Assembly (NCBI GenBank): GCA_030144725.1
Contig: JASKMD010000003.1
Span: forward strand, 7,719,558 to 7,783,557
DNA length: 64,000 nucleotides
Direction: 5' to 3'
Origin: Haematococcus lacustris
Taxonomy: Eukaryota; Chlorophyta; Chlorophyceae; Chlamydomonadales; Haematococcaceae
Part shown: in pieces, positions 1 to 14,600 of the stretch
Layout: each line of letters opens with the position of its first letter
Position numbering within the stretch: the first letter of the stretch is position 1
Made by a program: the position numbers and the translations under genes
Notes under the pieces: model-generated
The model's input: the letters and a program-made list of their open reading frames with translations, nothing else
What the model was told of the DNA's origin: nothing
Database searches by the model: none

Positions 1-2600
1 ACTGCGTAACCAGCCATGTGGTGGTCCAGGACCCTTCGTGACCAGCATCAGCTTGGCTGTTTTGAAAAACGAATCACTGATATATACTGCTGGTGTGTTT
101 TTATTTCATGAGCTATGGCTCATCGCATATGGTTTCTAGATCATCCACTTGCAAGTTGCCAATGGCCAATGGCCAATCCCTGTCGTGACATTAGGCTGTG
201 CAAGAAGCTGGTTGTCGTGCATCACCCCATGCCTATGATGCAGTCGTCATCATCATTACATGGCATCGGCCTGTTGGCATCGCTGCAACACTGAGTACAC
301 GTGCTATGGTTCAGGCCCGCCTTCAGGGGTCATCGTGCAGCACATCTTGGCTGTGATGCAGTCATGATGCACCATTATGAATGCGCAGGCGGAAGAGCTC
401 GCTGCAACTGCTGACACACTCGCTGGGCACCAGTTTCAAACGCTTGAACCGCGCCGCATCCAAAAGGGCCGACGCCAGCGACATCTGCTGAGCTGTGTGC
501 GCCTTTGCACCCTACAGTCTAAGCAGATGCGTAGTTTTGATGGTTAAGACCACAGCAGGCACACACCACCACTTGGCGACACATGTTACCTGCAACAGCA
601 GCAGCTGCAACAGAAGCCGACACAGTAGCTAGTAGCAGCAGCAGGGGCATGCAGTATAGGTGGCTTTGCTGACAGCTTAGGTCAGCACCTCCCTCCCACC
701 TACAGAGACAATGCACTGTGATGCAACCATCCCTGACCTCTGCCCCGACCCTGACCCCAGCCCTGACCCTGACCTTGACCTTTGCCCTGATTCTGGCCCT
801 GACCCTGACCCCAGCCCTGACCCTTGATGGCCTGCTGGGCTGCTGCCTTCTCCTGCCCAACAGCCAAAGTCACAAGCAGCCTGAGTCACAGTCACCCTGG
901 CCCAGCACCCTTGTCTGCCTGCCCGCCTGCCTGGCCCAAGAAGCAGTTGCCCTCACCTGTCCATACAGCCTCGGGGGGGAACCAGCAGCTATGCCAGTCT
1001 GGTGTAGGCCCACCCTTGCTGACACTGCCCCTTGATCCACCACCAGCAGCTGTGCAAGGCTGTTGTAGGTGCATGCTCAATTCATACTGTTTCTAAGCTT
1101 CCTCGTCAGCCAAGCGCACCAAGGCCCCATGCCCTCCATGTGCAAACCACCATTGGCTGATGAGGGAAGTGCCCAGTATGGTGGCTGATAGAGAGTGCAA
1201 CGCCCTGTGCGTTTGTGGTGTATGCTGAGAGCTTCATAGAGGCTAGTGCTAGCAAGGAGCCTCCTATGTGGTGTGTATAGTCTCTTCTGTGGTGCCTTGA
1301 TGTGGTGTGGTGGCCGCCATGCCAGGATGTGCATGTGAAGTCTTTGATGGGACCCCATGGTGCCCGTCAGCCTGGTCTGGCCGCAGTGCCTCACTCGGGG
1401 TAGGGTCATTGATCACTCATTCATCAAGATTGTTGAGCCCCTGTTTCCCTGTCTCCCCCCCCATCTGCAGAGCTCTATTGGGGCATTAGTGATGTAACCA
1501 CGGTGTAGATTGCAGCATGATGCATGGCTGGTGGGGCACACTGGCTGGGGTGGGGCAACAGGGGTGAGGAGGGTGTCACGTGGTATGCATTCAGTAAACA
1601 AGATGTGATAGGGGCAAGGGCGCGCAGTGCTGACGCATGATTCTGGGCTGTCAACCGTGTTTGCTTGTATTGGGCCGCCCGTGAACTAGCATGGACTAGG
1701 CAAGTGATGCCTGCTCACATGTGAGCTGTCACTTATGGGAGAGGCAGACTCCGCACTTCTACTGTTACCGCTACCGCCTTGGTTTCAATGAACCATACAC
1801 AGCCTTGCCTACAGTTCCTAAAGACGTGTAATCAAGAGGCTTGACAGCTGATTAGCAGTGTTGCAACACCGTGACGCACGTTGCAGCGGTAGTCAGCTAC
1901 AGCACGACAATTCCCAACAAATGTAGATACTAAACCCCCACAAAGGGAATGTGTGTGGTTACAGCTACTAGGGGAGCTCTAGCTACAGATACACACACCA
2001 GAATGACAGAGCTGAAGTGGGCATTAGGCACATTAGCAGCAGCCCTTACAATGATGAGCTCGCAGCCTGTGTTTAATTACACTTGTGCTTATTTTGGAGT
2101 AGCATGAGGGCTGTAGGGATCAAGGGTTGGTAGGCGGTGCTCGATGTTCTGCTTCGCTGGTTAACAGCTACAGCACAGGGCGATGGGCTGTTCGTTCGAC
2201 GCCCTGAGTCGCGTGCTGCGTCGACTGCACCCCGGCGGAGAGACCGATATTGGCGGGAGCAAAGGACAGTTGTCACGTCCTGCTAGCCCTAGCGTACGCG
2301 GGTACGGATGGCGCCCGGTAGTACTAGCCTGTCAGCACCTGACAGCTTCAAACTTTTATGGCGCCTGACCCGCAGCTCGGATGCATCAGCAAAAGCGAAC
2401 CTGCGGAATACATACGTGCCCGACGCAGCAGGTATTCATTGATTTGCTGGTTTCTCCATTCTATGGCATACTGAACACGCCCTGATGACGACCCTGTGCT
2501 GTCCGCCCTGTAGGCTTGCTCGCGACTCGTGCCTCTAGCTTGACGGACACTGCGCAAGTAAGCGTGCAAGCCCCCGTGCTCCCATTGCCAGGCATTGCCT
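1..2600. other. no confident gene; short CCTGAC-rich tract
   Basis: I see no exon chain or recognisable protein here. A degenerate tandem of CCTGAC units lies at about 728-825 and produces the short Leu/Thr open frames seen there. A CTGTAG followed by open coding frame at about 2514 could be a splice acceptor, so an undetected upstream exon of the next gene may lie in this stretch. Confidence 0.5.
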
Positions 2601-2626
2601 TGTCCTCCAGGATTGAGGGAGCTTGT

Positions 2627-5600
2627 ATGCAGGAGTCATTGCTATCACAGAAGCACCTTTGTCAAACAGGACAGCAGCCACCACAGCGGCTTACACCAGC
2701 CAGGGTCGCTAAAGCAGCAGATGCACCGGCTGGGACACCGCTTGAGAGGCTTGGTGGTGCTGTAGCAGGCCCTGCTGACTCTCCTTCAGTGGCAGACAGC
2801 AGCAGCGGCGCATTGAAGTCATCTGCCAGCCAGAGAGCTGCTGCACTGAAGGCCCTGAAGGCCCAGCGGCACACTCCTGCCTTAAGCCACACCAGCAAGA
2901 ACAGTGATGCAGAGGTGGCCTCTGAGCAAAGCAGCTGCAACGGCAGGACAGCAGCAACATCAATGCCGCAACAGGAATTGACCAGCAGCAATCACCTCAC
3001 GGAGAATGACACGCGCCAACCAAACAGGTCCTCTTTGAGCACCCTTGCCTCCCAGCTCCCGCTTGCAACAGACATGGCGCATGTCGACTCATGCTCCCAT
3101 TCTCGTCAGACTATACCGGCAACCGCTGTTGTAGCAGATTTACTTTCTTCAGGTAAGGACACAACCACTTTTGCGATAGGAACCTTCCCTCTCCGGCATT
3201 GGTTTATTAGGGTACATCAGCATTCATCTTTCTGAAGATCGCGAATCTCTCCCCACTACCTCCCAGACCTGGTTTGGCTTTTGTCACTGCCTGCAGCTGT
3301 CTGAATATATGCCCATGTCCCCAGCCTGAACAGCAGCTTGCAACGTGTGTTGCATGTGTATCTTTTTGATGAAGATGCAGATGGCTGCCAAGGCTGCCAG
3401 ATACTGACACCCAAAGCCCCAACTGACCAGGGCAAGTCACACCAGCCAGATCACAGCATGCATTACCATGATCCACAGGTGGGCCCCAGTAACAGTACTG
3501 GTCATACCTTTGCCATGCCACCCTGTGTTTCAGCCAGGCCTTGTGTGAGCCTGACCGCAGGCTGCAGCAGCAGAGCTCACCAAGGCACAGGCCGCTCTGG
3601 AGCAGCAGTCACAGGATGTGCTGCAAGCTAAGGCAGTGAACTTGCAGCTGCAGCAAGAGCTGCAGGATAGCAATCAGAAGGCAGCCCAGGTAGGACAATG
3701 ACCTGCGAAGTGGTGCACCTCAGCCACAGTGTTCGCCATGGTAAAGGACCTCAAAGAGCATTGAGAAGACCCTGTTGCCGTGCCTTCAACTTCACCTTCA
3801 CCTTCACTCCTTCCTTGCGCGCCGAATGCCAACAACATCAATGCTTGTGCACAACCATGCTTGTGGCCCAACCATGCTGCGCAGGCAGTTGCAGCCCTGG
3901 ACGAGTTGCAAGGTGCTTACTCCATGCTACTCAAGCAGCACGCAGTGCTGTCACTGGAGGCTCAAGAGCAGCAAGCGGAGCTCTCTGACCAGCTAGCGCA
4001 GGTGTGCGTCTGCAGATGGCGGTGTAACAATGGCGGTGTCAGCACCTTGGCCCTCAACCTTGAGCCTTCATTGCAGTGGAACACTAAGTGTGGACCCCTA
4101 CAAAACGACATTCCACCAGCTCATACCTGCTCATACCCGTGCGTCACTCACACTCCTACCTCCAAAGGGCAAGCCTCCAAAGGGCACCTCCAGAGGGTAC
4201 CTCCAAAGGGCACAAGTGACAGGGCAGCATCCGTAACGGCTCCGTCTGCAAGGGTGGTGGCTTGAGTGGTCACACCCAATGTCATGGTCCCTGCTGACCT
4301 GCAGGCCAAAGCCTTGCAAGCAGCTGCGCAGCACCGTGCTGAGGCTGCCCAGGTGCTGATGGAATCACAGGCTACATCCGAGTTTGCAGCCATGGTGAGC
4401 AGTGCCAGTGATCCAGCCTGACACTACTCTGTAGATAAAGTGCAGGAAGGCTGTCCTGGAGGCAGTGGTGGTCATGGTGGTGGTGTCAGTGCGCCCATGG
4501 TCACATCTGTTGGGTGGCAGCCCTGATGAGGGCCGGTGGGGTGGGGTAGGGTAGGGTCTCACTGACCTCGTTTGTACTGTCAATCGGTTTTGTGGCATTT
4601 GTTCATACTATCAGGTAGTTGTGTGGCATGTGTCTGCTGCAGGAAGCAATGCAGATGCAGCTGACTGCGCTTTCCGCAGAGAAGCAGAGCCTGGCTACCC
4701 AGCTTGCAAAGGCCCAGGTGCGGTGCTGCAGGCAGTGCTGACCAGTGTTGTGCAGCATGCAATACCTCTGCAATACTGTGATGCACTGTGATGAGTGTGA
4801 GGGGGCATCTGGGGGAATTGTGTCGTGGCCCAGGGGTCCGTAACCACTCATGCATGTGTGTATCTTACACCAAGCGCAGTGAGCTCGTGGCTAATCAGGA
4901 GTATATTAGCAGCGCATGGCAGTGTCCTCGATGCCCTCCGGGCTTTATCTGATTACATATATGGGCTTCATACTGCCCTCAGATGGCCCATGGCTCCCCT
5001 GTTTTCTTTCTTGAGCTTTGCCCGCATCCCTGTGCAGTGCAGCCCAAGGTGGGCAGCTGAGGCCAGGGAGGGTGCCTGGGGTATCTGGGGGATGCAGTAA
5101 CATGACATACTCGAGTTCATGCTTATGATGTGCCCCGCAGCCCTGTGACCTGTGCCCTGCAGCACCTCGACCCTCACTAGGGCCTACATTGGAGTGGACC
5201 AGTAGGGACCACTACACAATGGTGTTTTGTCTGTGTGGAAATCCCATGCACATGGCATGTTCCCATGCACATGGCATGGTCGCCTACCAAATGCACTATT
5301 GCCTGACCCTGTGAAAGGGCTATAGCCTAAAGTTGGCATGACTGATATGCACCACTTGTAAGCTGATGACATCTATAGGGGGGCAATGTTACTGTGGCGC
5401 AGGCTGCTGCTGCTGGGCCTTGGGTGCCTGGTCTCGTAGCCGCTTGTAGTCCAGGCCTGGGACTCCTTGCCCTTGGCTGGTAGCTCAGGCAGGTCTGGCC
5501 ACCAGCACAGCTCCAGTGGGCGCCACCTGCTCTCCCCAATGCTCTCCCCGATGCATGTTCAGCGCTGCATTGCAGTCCCCGTCTACCCACCTACCTGGCT

Positions 5601-8600
5601 GCGGTGCTGGCTTGGCTTTGGTAGCCTTGCCCTGGGCCTTGCCCTTGCCCTTGGTGGGCTCAGCTGCCGGCTCAGCCTTGGTGCGCTTGCTGCACTTGGG
5701 TGGCAGGGGGTTGCTGGGCCCAGGCTCTGAGGCTGCTGGCTGTGTGGCTTCCTGGCTGCTGCGTGGGGCCTGTGGGGGCTTGCGGGGGGGCACTACCGGG
5801 CACCACATCAGGCCCCGCACTGGCTAGTGCACCAGTAGTGCACCTGCCCTGCTGGGGGGCTTCCAGTCCGCAGGCCTAGTATCCCTGCGTTTGTTTAGCC
5901 GGCTCTCACAGGGCTGCTGGCCATTCACAGCTGAGCTGACCCCGCTGGTCGACACCCCAGCCTCCCCGGGTGCCGATGCCAGCTGCAGCAAAGGAGACCT
6001 CCACCATCCTCTCCTCCATTCTTCCGCTTTATTGCGCGGCGAGGTGCTATGCTGTACGTCTGTAGCTTTTAGAGCACTCACTGAGCCTGAACAGCACTTT
6101 GCAACGTGTGTTGCGTGTGTATCCTGTGATGAAGATGCAGATAGCTGCCATGGCTGCCAGATATTGACACTCCGCCCTCTGTGCCCTGCAGCGTGACGTG
6201 GCAACTGTTTATGCCAAGAAGCTGGAGCGCGAGGCAGCTCTGGCTGCTCTAAAGAAAAAGTGTGGCAACCTTGCAGCTAGTGTGGTTGCCCAACAGAGTG
6301 TGAGTCGCTCTCTTCCTGACTTCACTCATGGCCTGACGGTAGGCTGCTGGCAAAGTGACTCAGCGCTGGCTAGCTGCCTGTTACCTGGCAACGTGATGGC
6401 TGATTGTTGGGTGGTGGCTTGGCTGATCTGGACCGCACTGACTACTCCAAGACTGGGCCACCTCATGCTCCAACATCTTCCTTTGTTGCTGCAGGAAGCT
6501 GCAACCCTTGAAGCACGCTTGGCATCTGCACGCCAGCGTGTGCACAGCCTTGAGAAGGCAGTCGAGAAGGAACGGGCTGCACGTGAAAGAGCGGAGCGAG
6601 AGGTAGGCGAGGGTTTGTGTTGTGTCTTGCCCCAGGCTTGCACCCATCCCCTTACCCAAGACCTAGCCCTGACTTACAGCATGCATTCAGAGCATTTCGA
6701 TGGCTCTGCAGGCAGGCCAAGCTGCCTGTCTAAAGCAGCTGTGCAGCTCGCATCGGCTGCTCTATCAACATGCTGATGTGTTGAGGCCTGTTAGGGGCTC
6801 CTGGCAGGTCACCTTTGAGTGGGCCGCAGTGCCTGGCAATGACACACAAGGTAGCTCACCCACAGGGCACTGGCTCAGGGTAGCATAGGGGGGGAAGGAA
6901 TGTAACATGGTGCACACCATGTCGTGTCGTCAGTGAGGTCTTAGCGGCTTACTGGCTGCACACTGTACGGATGAGAGGGCGCTTGTCTTTCTTGTTCAGG
7001 GACATCTCAGGGACTCAGCAACCCTATCAAAGCGGAGTGGCTGTGCTGGGGTGTGCATCAGGTCGCCATCCTACCGCAGTGCCACCCCACGCTGGCACAG
7101 GGTAGCTTACCCTCATGCAAAGGGTGACTCACCCATGTCACACCATGCTCTGTGCTCTCATACAACCCTGCTGCAGGTGACAATGCTGAAGGAGGAGGTC
7201 TCTGTGATGGTGGCCATTATCAACGGCAATGCCACTCTCGTGCAAGCCCTGGAAGAGGAGGTAGCTCACAGGCAGCTGGCTGTCAAGGGCTGGTCAGAGG
7301 CACCGCACTCCCCTGCTCGCCGGCGCACAGTGCAGGAGGAGCTGAGCACGCCTGCACGCAGTCGACCAGTCATGGCTCCAGGTCAGGTCTGCTGCCTACC
7401 AGGTCAGGTCTGCTGCCACCGATTGAGAAAGTGTTGTGCTGTGTACGTGTGATGTAGTGCTGTGCTGCCAGCTCCCTGCTGAGCGCTCTTGGCCTGCCTG
7501 CCACAACCTGGTCAATTGTTGGGTGTCCTGGCGGCAGGTGATTGCGAGCTGACACCCATGTCCATTCCCCTGCGCCAAGCCGCTGCAGCGGCTGCAGCGG
7601 CGATGACAGCAGTGCCTAGGGCAACATCTGCGGAGTCAAGAGCTCATTTGTCCACCCACCAGCCGCCTGCCTCACCTGCTCAACGCCAGCTACACAGGTG
7701 AATGCTGTGCTGCTTCCAAACCATGGCTTGAAGTGTCAACTTGCCCATCATCCAAGCTGTAATACAGGCACATTGTGGTTGCTCTATCCTTGCATGTAAA
7801 CGCACTGCAACCGCTACATAGTGTATGATGAAGGTTCAAGGCTACCTTGTGCCACTCTCTCACACAATGTCCAACCATGCTTCACCTCTTCCATCTTTCG
7901 CAGGTATGCCAGCCAACCAAGGTGCCAGCCAAATCAAACGCTACCCAAAGTCTCTCCAGCTGCTCCCGAACCAGCCGCTGTCTTCAGGCCTGCTGGGTGT
8001 GCGTCCAGCGGTTCCCCTCGCAGCCCTTGCCGCGGGAGCAGCCACAGGGAGTCCTGCCTGGCATCAGTAGCAGCAGCAGCTGCCACAGCCCGCAGAGCTG
8101 GCACCCGCAGCCCCTCCCCCATCCTGCGCAAAGGCAGCCCACGCACACACCATGCCCACACCGCCACCACCGTGAGGCCCTCTTCCAGCCCCTCTGCACT
8201 GCAGCACCCTGCCGCGCCCCGGGCAGCTGCACTGCTAAACAACGGCCCCAGTCCACGGCGAGCACCCGCCCCTGGTTGCACCCTAGCACACGATGCTGGC
8301 TCAGCCCCTACCGCAACCGTTGGGCTCACCACACCTGGCTTGCCCCAGCAGGGAACACAGCCAAGCAGCCAGGCACGCAGCGCCCAGCTCTCCCCCAGGC
8401 CCTCCTACCTTCCTGCCTCAGCCGCTCCCAGTGCCAGCCATCCAGTAGTGCTTGCTGCAGCTGAGAGTGTGGCAGCTGGCAGGGGTGGGGGCAGGCTAGG
8501 GGCAAAGAGCCCACGACCTGGCAACGGGTGGCGGCCTGGCATGCCCTACCTCAAGACTGACAAGCCTGCCACCTCTCCACTGCCGCCTGACACCGTGGGC

Positions 8601-11600
8601 TGCGTGCCATCAGCATCGGGACATCAGCAGGACAAAGCAGCACTGTTTGGCAGCCCTCTGCTGTGTGCCCCTGATGGCCCCTTGCGCCCATCCCAACCAC
8701 CAGCACCAAGCAGGTGTGTAGCTGGAAGGCCTTGTTGCTAGCTCATTGCAGCTCGTTGCAGCTCATTGCAGGTGTATGCCTGAGCCTTTCGCCTGAGCCT
8801 TTCACTTGAGCCAGCACCAAGAGAGAGCCAATGCATCTTGCTGATGTTGCAACACAGCAACCGATCTCGCAGTTGGGCTACGCATTTCTTATCACAATTG
8901 CCTTGCCCATGCCAACACTGATCTTTAGTGGGTACAGGTCAACGAGACAATGCCTAGCTCCATAGCCAACTGTGTCGTTTTTCCCTCTTATCCTACTTTT
9001 GATTGGCAGGCATGCTACCTTCATGCCACTGTGTTGACCCCTGGCGCCGCAGGTCAGAAGACCAGGAGACACAGGCTTGGCAGGCAGGCAGCCTGCACAT
9101 GGCCAGCTCATCTGAAGACCCTGCCGTGCTGCCAGGCACACGCCGCCCACCCTTTCATGAGGCATCACGGTATAGGGACAGCGAGCAATCCGTGAACGGA
9201 GCTCTTGTGCCTGGCCCCAAGTCGGCAGGGCAGCAGGAGGGGGAGGCTGGCAAGGCATCCAGCCCAGCATGCCACTTAGGAAAAATCGGTATGCAATCCA
9301 GGGCAGCTGTTGCCACAGAGCAGGGTCGTCCAACACTGGTCGCATCGGACCTCCTGGCACGCGCCAAGCAGTTGTTAGGCAGCACCACCAGCAGCAACTC
9401 TGGCAGTGCAAGCATGGGTGGAGGGGGCACCGGCAGCAGCTGCGACAGCTGCAAGTCCTCCGCAGGTCGCGAACCCGCCCCATCCGAGCAGCATGGCGGA
9501 ATACCCCTAACTGACAGAAGACGGCGCAGACGCTGGACAGATCCTCGCACCAGCGGGCAAGCACAGCCTGGGGGCGCACCCAGCCAGGGGCTGATGTCAC
9601 AGCTGTCACAGCAGCAGAGGCCCTTGCAGTTGGCCCAGCTGCCTAACCAGCAAGCCAGTCGTCGCCACAGATACACGGACTCCTCTATAGAGCCTGGCAT
9701 GGCAGCAGGCCAGGGAGTTGCACTCCAGCAACCGCAAAGCCAGCAGGTCAATAGCCACCAGCAGCAGCCGCAGCCATTGCAGGGGACGCTGCAGCGGGCA
9801 CAGGTATCTGGTGCTATGGATGGTCAGGGGCGAGGCTCAGGGGCAGGTCCCTGGCAACTGGCAGACACACACAGGGGCAGGGAGCCATCAGGCAACCTCC
9901 TGCAGCCAGACCACTGCAGCTCGGCAACCAGGCACCTGCTGGGGCAGACCATGCAGCAGGGCAGTCCGGGGAGTGAAGCAGCAGGCAGCCTGCCCGCGCT
10001 GCAGCTCCTGAGTGCTGGGGCTTCAGCAGATGATGGCCCCGCTGCGGTGAACAGGCACAGCTGCACAGGGCATGGGAGGGAGCTGCGAGGCGAAGGCAGC
10101 ATGCCAGAGGTGGGTGACACACAGATTTGACTTCACAGCCAGCTAAGCATCAAATGCGGGCCCATTTTCATCCCAGCGATTAGCTCATCGGCCTAGCGGG
10201 CAACACATGCCCGTACAGGAGCAATAGTGTGACCAGCGCACTAGGGGTGGAGGTGTGCCTGTGTCGTGTCAGCACCTCGACCCTCACTAGGGACTATGGA
10301 CAGAGTTTTGTCTGTGTGGAGATTTATTCCCATGCACTCGGCATGGTCGCCTTCCACCTACACTATTGCCTGACCCCTGTGACAGGGCTGTAGCCTAGAG
10401 TAAGCGTGACAAACATTTTATCAAACATAGTTGTATTTAGTATAGTCGGCATTTGAACATTAATTGTAAGCTGATGGCAGCTGAAGGGGGGGCACACACT
10501 ACTGTGCCACAGCCTGCTGTTGCTGCTGCTGGGACTTGGGTGCTGAGTATCGCAGCTGCTTGTAGCCTAGCTCAGGGCACTCTTTGCCCTTGGCTGGCAG
10601 CTAGGCAGCCCAGGCCACCAGCACAGCTGCAGTGGGCGCCACTAGCTCTCCCTCACACGCTGCATGTTCAGCGCTGCATTGCAGTCCCTGACCTTCAGCC
10701 TCAGATCCACACCATGGACCAGCCTTGTACGTCCATATCAGGCCATGTGCGCTGTATTGATGCCACCTGAGTTCGTGACCTGGTGTGATGCTGCAGCCCA
10801 TGCATTGCATTGTGCATGCTGCAGGTCAGCGTGACATCATTGGCCGAGCTAATGGCAGGGCCTGGGCGTGTGGCCCCCTTGCCATCCAGCTTGCAGCCCG
10901 GGGCGTGTCAGCATCAAATGCTCCATGGGGACCACCCCCTGCCCCTGTCACCCCCTCCTGATCCTGGCACTGCCCAGCGAGCCAGTGACAGCTTGGAAGA
11001 CCTGGGCACCCCACGCTCTAGCCAGCTCAGCCCCCTCCCATTGCAATCAGCAGCCAGCCAGCCAGCCAGTGTGGGGCCAGCAGCACTGGACACAGGCACC
11101 AGTGCAGCGAAACTGGGAGGGGTGCTGGAAGATGGAATGGGGGCAGGGGAGGCAGAAGGAAACAGCTTGGCCCAGGTGGGTTGCTTGTGATGGTTCCTAT
11201 GACGTACTGTGCATGGCAATGCCACCTCATCAGCTGCCTGGTTTACACACATATGCAGTCCTGGCACTGCCCTAGCCCTTACTTACACCTGCACTGTGTA
11301 GACCGTTTCTATAGTGTGTGTATATGTGTGCGTCGGCGATAAGTGCACCCCGTGTCTTACAAAAGCTCATGGGTGGCCCATCATCTACAATCCCTCAGCT
11401 TGCCCACGGAGCTGTGTAGCATGTGCGTCTGCAGCTTGATGCAACTCCGGCATCACCAACTCGGTGTTTGCTCTCAGCTCTTGCCAGTGTGACAGCTGGA
11501 ACTATTCGTCCAGATCCCTTGGCCCTCAACCTAGAGCCTTCATTGCAGTGGAACACTCAGTGTGGACCCCTACAAAACGGTGTTTTTCCTGTGTGGAGTT

Positions 11601-14600
11601 CCCATGCACATGGCATGCACATTGCATACACACGGTCATGGTCGCCTACCACCTACATTATTGCCTGACCCAGTTATGGCGGACCACACCATGACTCCGA
11701 CGAACCTTGTTTTCGCGGGTTTTCAGTTGGATGCGGCTCTTGCTCTGCGGCATTGGGCCGCTGCCTCGGAGGCATTGCGCCACTAGGCTCATGCCTTCTC
11801 ATATCTGCCCATACTAAACTATACCCGTGTGTCACTCACTCTCACGCCTCCAAAGGGCACCTTACAAAGGGCACATTACAAAGGGCACCTCCAAAGAACC
11901 TCCAAAGAACTATTCGTCCAGCATCCCGGGCTCCTGCTGTTCCTGGATTTGCACCGTGTCATTGTGCAACCACCTTCATGCGGAATACCCCATGCTGTGC
12001 ATCTCCATGCTGCCCAGGTGTGGCTGTCTGGCCTAGAGTCAGATGACTCCACCATGCGCATGGCATCTCCCCTCAAGCTCGCCTGCCTGGGTGCAAGCGT
12101 ACATGGCATCATGGGGCCGCAAGCACCAACAGCACCTTCAGCTGCGGATGAGCCAGATGCTGCAGAGCAGGAGCTGCCCCAGCCCCAGCTGCAGGAGCCA
12201 ACCCAGCCCCAGCTGCAGGAGCAGTGCCCTATGCCACACCAAGGCCTTTTGTGCCCAGCGGCATTGCTAGAGCATTGCGACGGCTCACCGCCAGCCTCTG
12301 CCCAGCCTCCTGCATCAGGCGAGCCCAGTGGGCAGAATGTTGCAGGTAGTGGCGATGACCTGCTCAACTCCTTCCCTCCAACAGCAGGGGAGGGGGTGCA
12401 GGCCAGCTGCCTTGGTGGCTCCCAGCTGCCCAGCTCCCCGCCCACCCCCACCGCCCCTCCCTTGTGCAAGCTGGTAGACCTGAGGTTCTCAGTCAGGGCC
12501 TCGCTGCTGCCCTGGGTGTCACCTGCCCAGCTGCCTGACCTGGCGGAGGTCACCCCCTATGCCTCGCTTGCATGGTCCCTCTCGCCCCCAGCAGGCCTCA
12601 TGCTGACAAGCGAGCCTGCTGCTGGAGGTGCTGGGGCTGCAGCGAATGGCACTGCTGCTGCGATTAACACTGCAGCCCAAGCAGTGCAGCCAGCCGCACC
12701 CCCACCAGACACCCCTTCTCAGCTTGATTCCACCACCATCTCAACACACCCTGGGCAACAACAGGCTGTGGCAGCTACTCAGTCAGACAGCACCTTGGCC
12801 CTCAACCTAGAGCCTTCATTGCAGTCTTCATTGCAGTCATCGCAGCCTTCATTTCAGTCAGGCAGCGTAGCAGCAGCGACGCAAGCAGGCACCCCAGCAC
12901 TAGCCGAGCCGCCGCCGCTGGGAGCAGCCCATGCACTCCCCTCCCCTCCCCTACCCACAGCCCCACCACGGACCACAGCAGCTGAGCCACCTGGCACCCC
13001 AGCACACAAGCTGCTGCCGCTGGGTGCTGCAGCTCGGGCTGCTGCCGGCGCGGCTGAGAGCTGCCGGCTCCGGCTGGCAAAGCCCAGGACGCCGTCACCT
13101 GGCCCCTCCGCCAAGTGGTCCCCTGTGAGGAGTAAACGGGACACGGCGCCGCTGCGGCCCCGGTCGCCTCACCCCTGCCAGCCTGTTGGGAGTGTGTGTC
13201 ACCCCCCACAGTCTCAACCCACCCATCAGGGTGAGGAGCCGCACACATCAGCTAGTTTGAGCCCAACAGCTGTGGCGGGCGCAGAATGGGCTGTGGGAGC
13301 AGCAGGCACCACTGCAGCCACCAGCCCCCAGTTCTGCTTGCACAAGCCTGCTTCCACCACCAACTCACAGTCCCCCTCCCTCTGGTGGTGTAAGGAGGTC
13401 GGGCAGGGGCAGGGTGACCCAGGGCAAGCACACAGCGCCCAAGATCAAGTACCTCCAGCCCCAAGCCATGTCAGAGAAGAGCCTGACGCAGCAACTGCGC
13501 CCACCTCGTCCAGCATCCGGCAGCGCATGAGGGAGGCGCAGGACACGCTGGCCTCCCTCACCGGCATCCTGTCCCGCCTGCCTCAAAGCCCGTCACGCAG
13601 CCAGGCGCCAGCTCCACAGGACTGTACAGTCCCCCAACCCATGGCCACCAATCAAACGGCCCATCAACCCAACGGCCACCTTCAAACCCACGACCCCCAA
13701 TGCCACAGGGCAGGCAGGCTGGGTGTGAGCAGCGCACATGCCAGGGATACCCCTCCCTCTGTGGCAGCTGTCGACATAAATAATGGCCATCTCCCATCCC
13801 TTAGTGGGCAAGGCCCCTCCCAGCCAACCCTGTACGCCGAAGGCTCGCAGTGCCAGGGCGGTGCAGGGCCTGGCCGGGCAGCTGCTCAGGCACAGGCTGG
13901 ACAGGACCCAGCCCCGGCTCTCCAACCAGAAGTGGAGCCTGTGCCTAGGTCCGCTGAAGGCATGGCAGCGAAGGCAAGCAAGCTGGGCCAGCAGCGGCAG
14001 CGTGCTGAAGAAACCTGTGAGGCCCTGCCCTCTACTCCCTTCACTCCAGGTGCATGTCAGTCTGTCGGGGTGAGCATGGGGCAAGCTGCAGGAAGCAATG
14101 GTGTTGCACTCAACCCACTGTCGGGTGCCACGAGGTCACTGCTCGCTGGGCCTGCTGCGGCAGTAGCCACCTGCGCAGCCATGACCTCCAGTGCTGCTGA
14201 GCTAGAGGTGGAGGGAGGGGTCAGGGCTGCTGCCCAACCTGCCGCCGCAGATCAGCCAGCTCCTCTCCCGGTCGGCAGCCCCCCTCAGCCTGTAGCCAGC
14301 ACCCCCACACCCTTGGCCGTCCCCCAACGTGCCCTTACCTTCACCCAGATGCACAACAGGATGTCCTCCCTGCCTCCGTCCTTCCACACAAAACCCGTGG
14401 ACAACATCGCGCGCCAGCTCACCCCACGACCCCTCCACCCACTGCCTAACGGCCACACTGCACCCAGCACCGCCCTCGCCGCCCTCACCCAGCTGCGGTC
14501 CCCCCTGCCTGCCTCCGCACTAGCCGCTGCAGCAGCCAGCACCGCACCCGCCCCAGCCAGCATGCACAGCTTGGCCATCGCTGGGGTCACTGTGCCTGCC

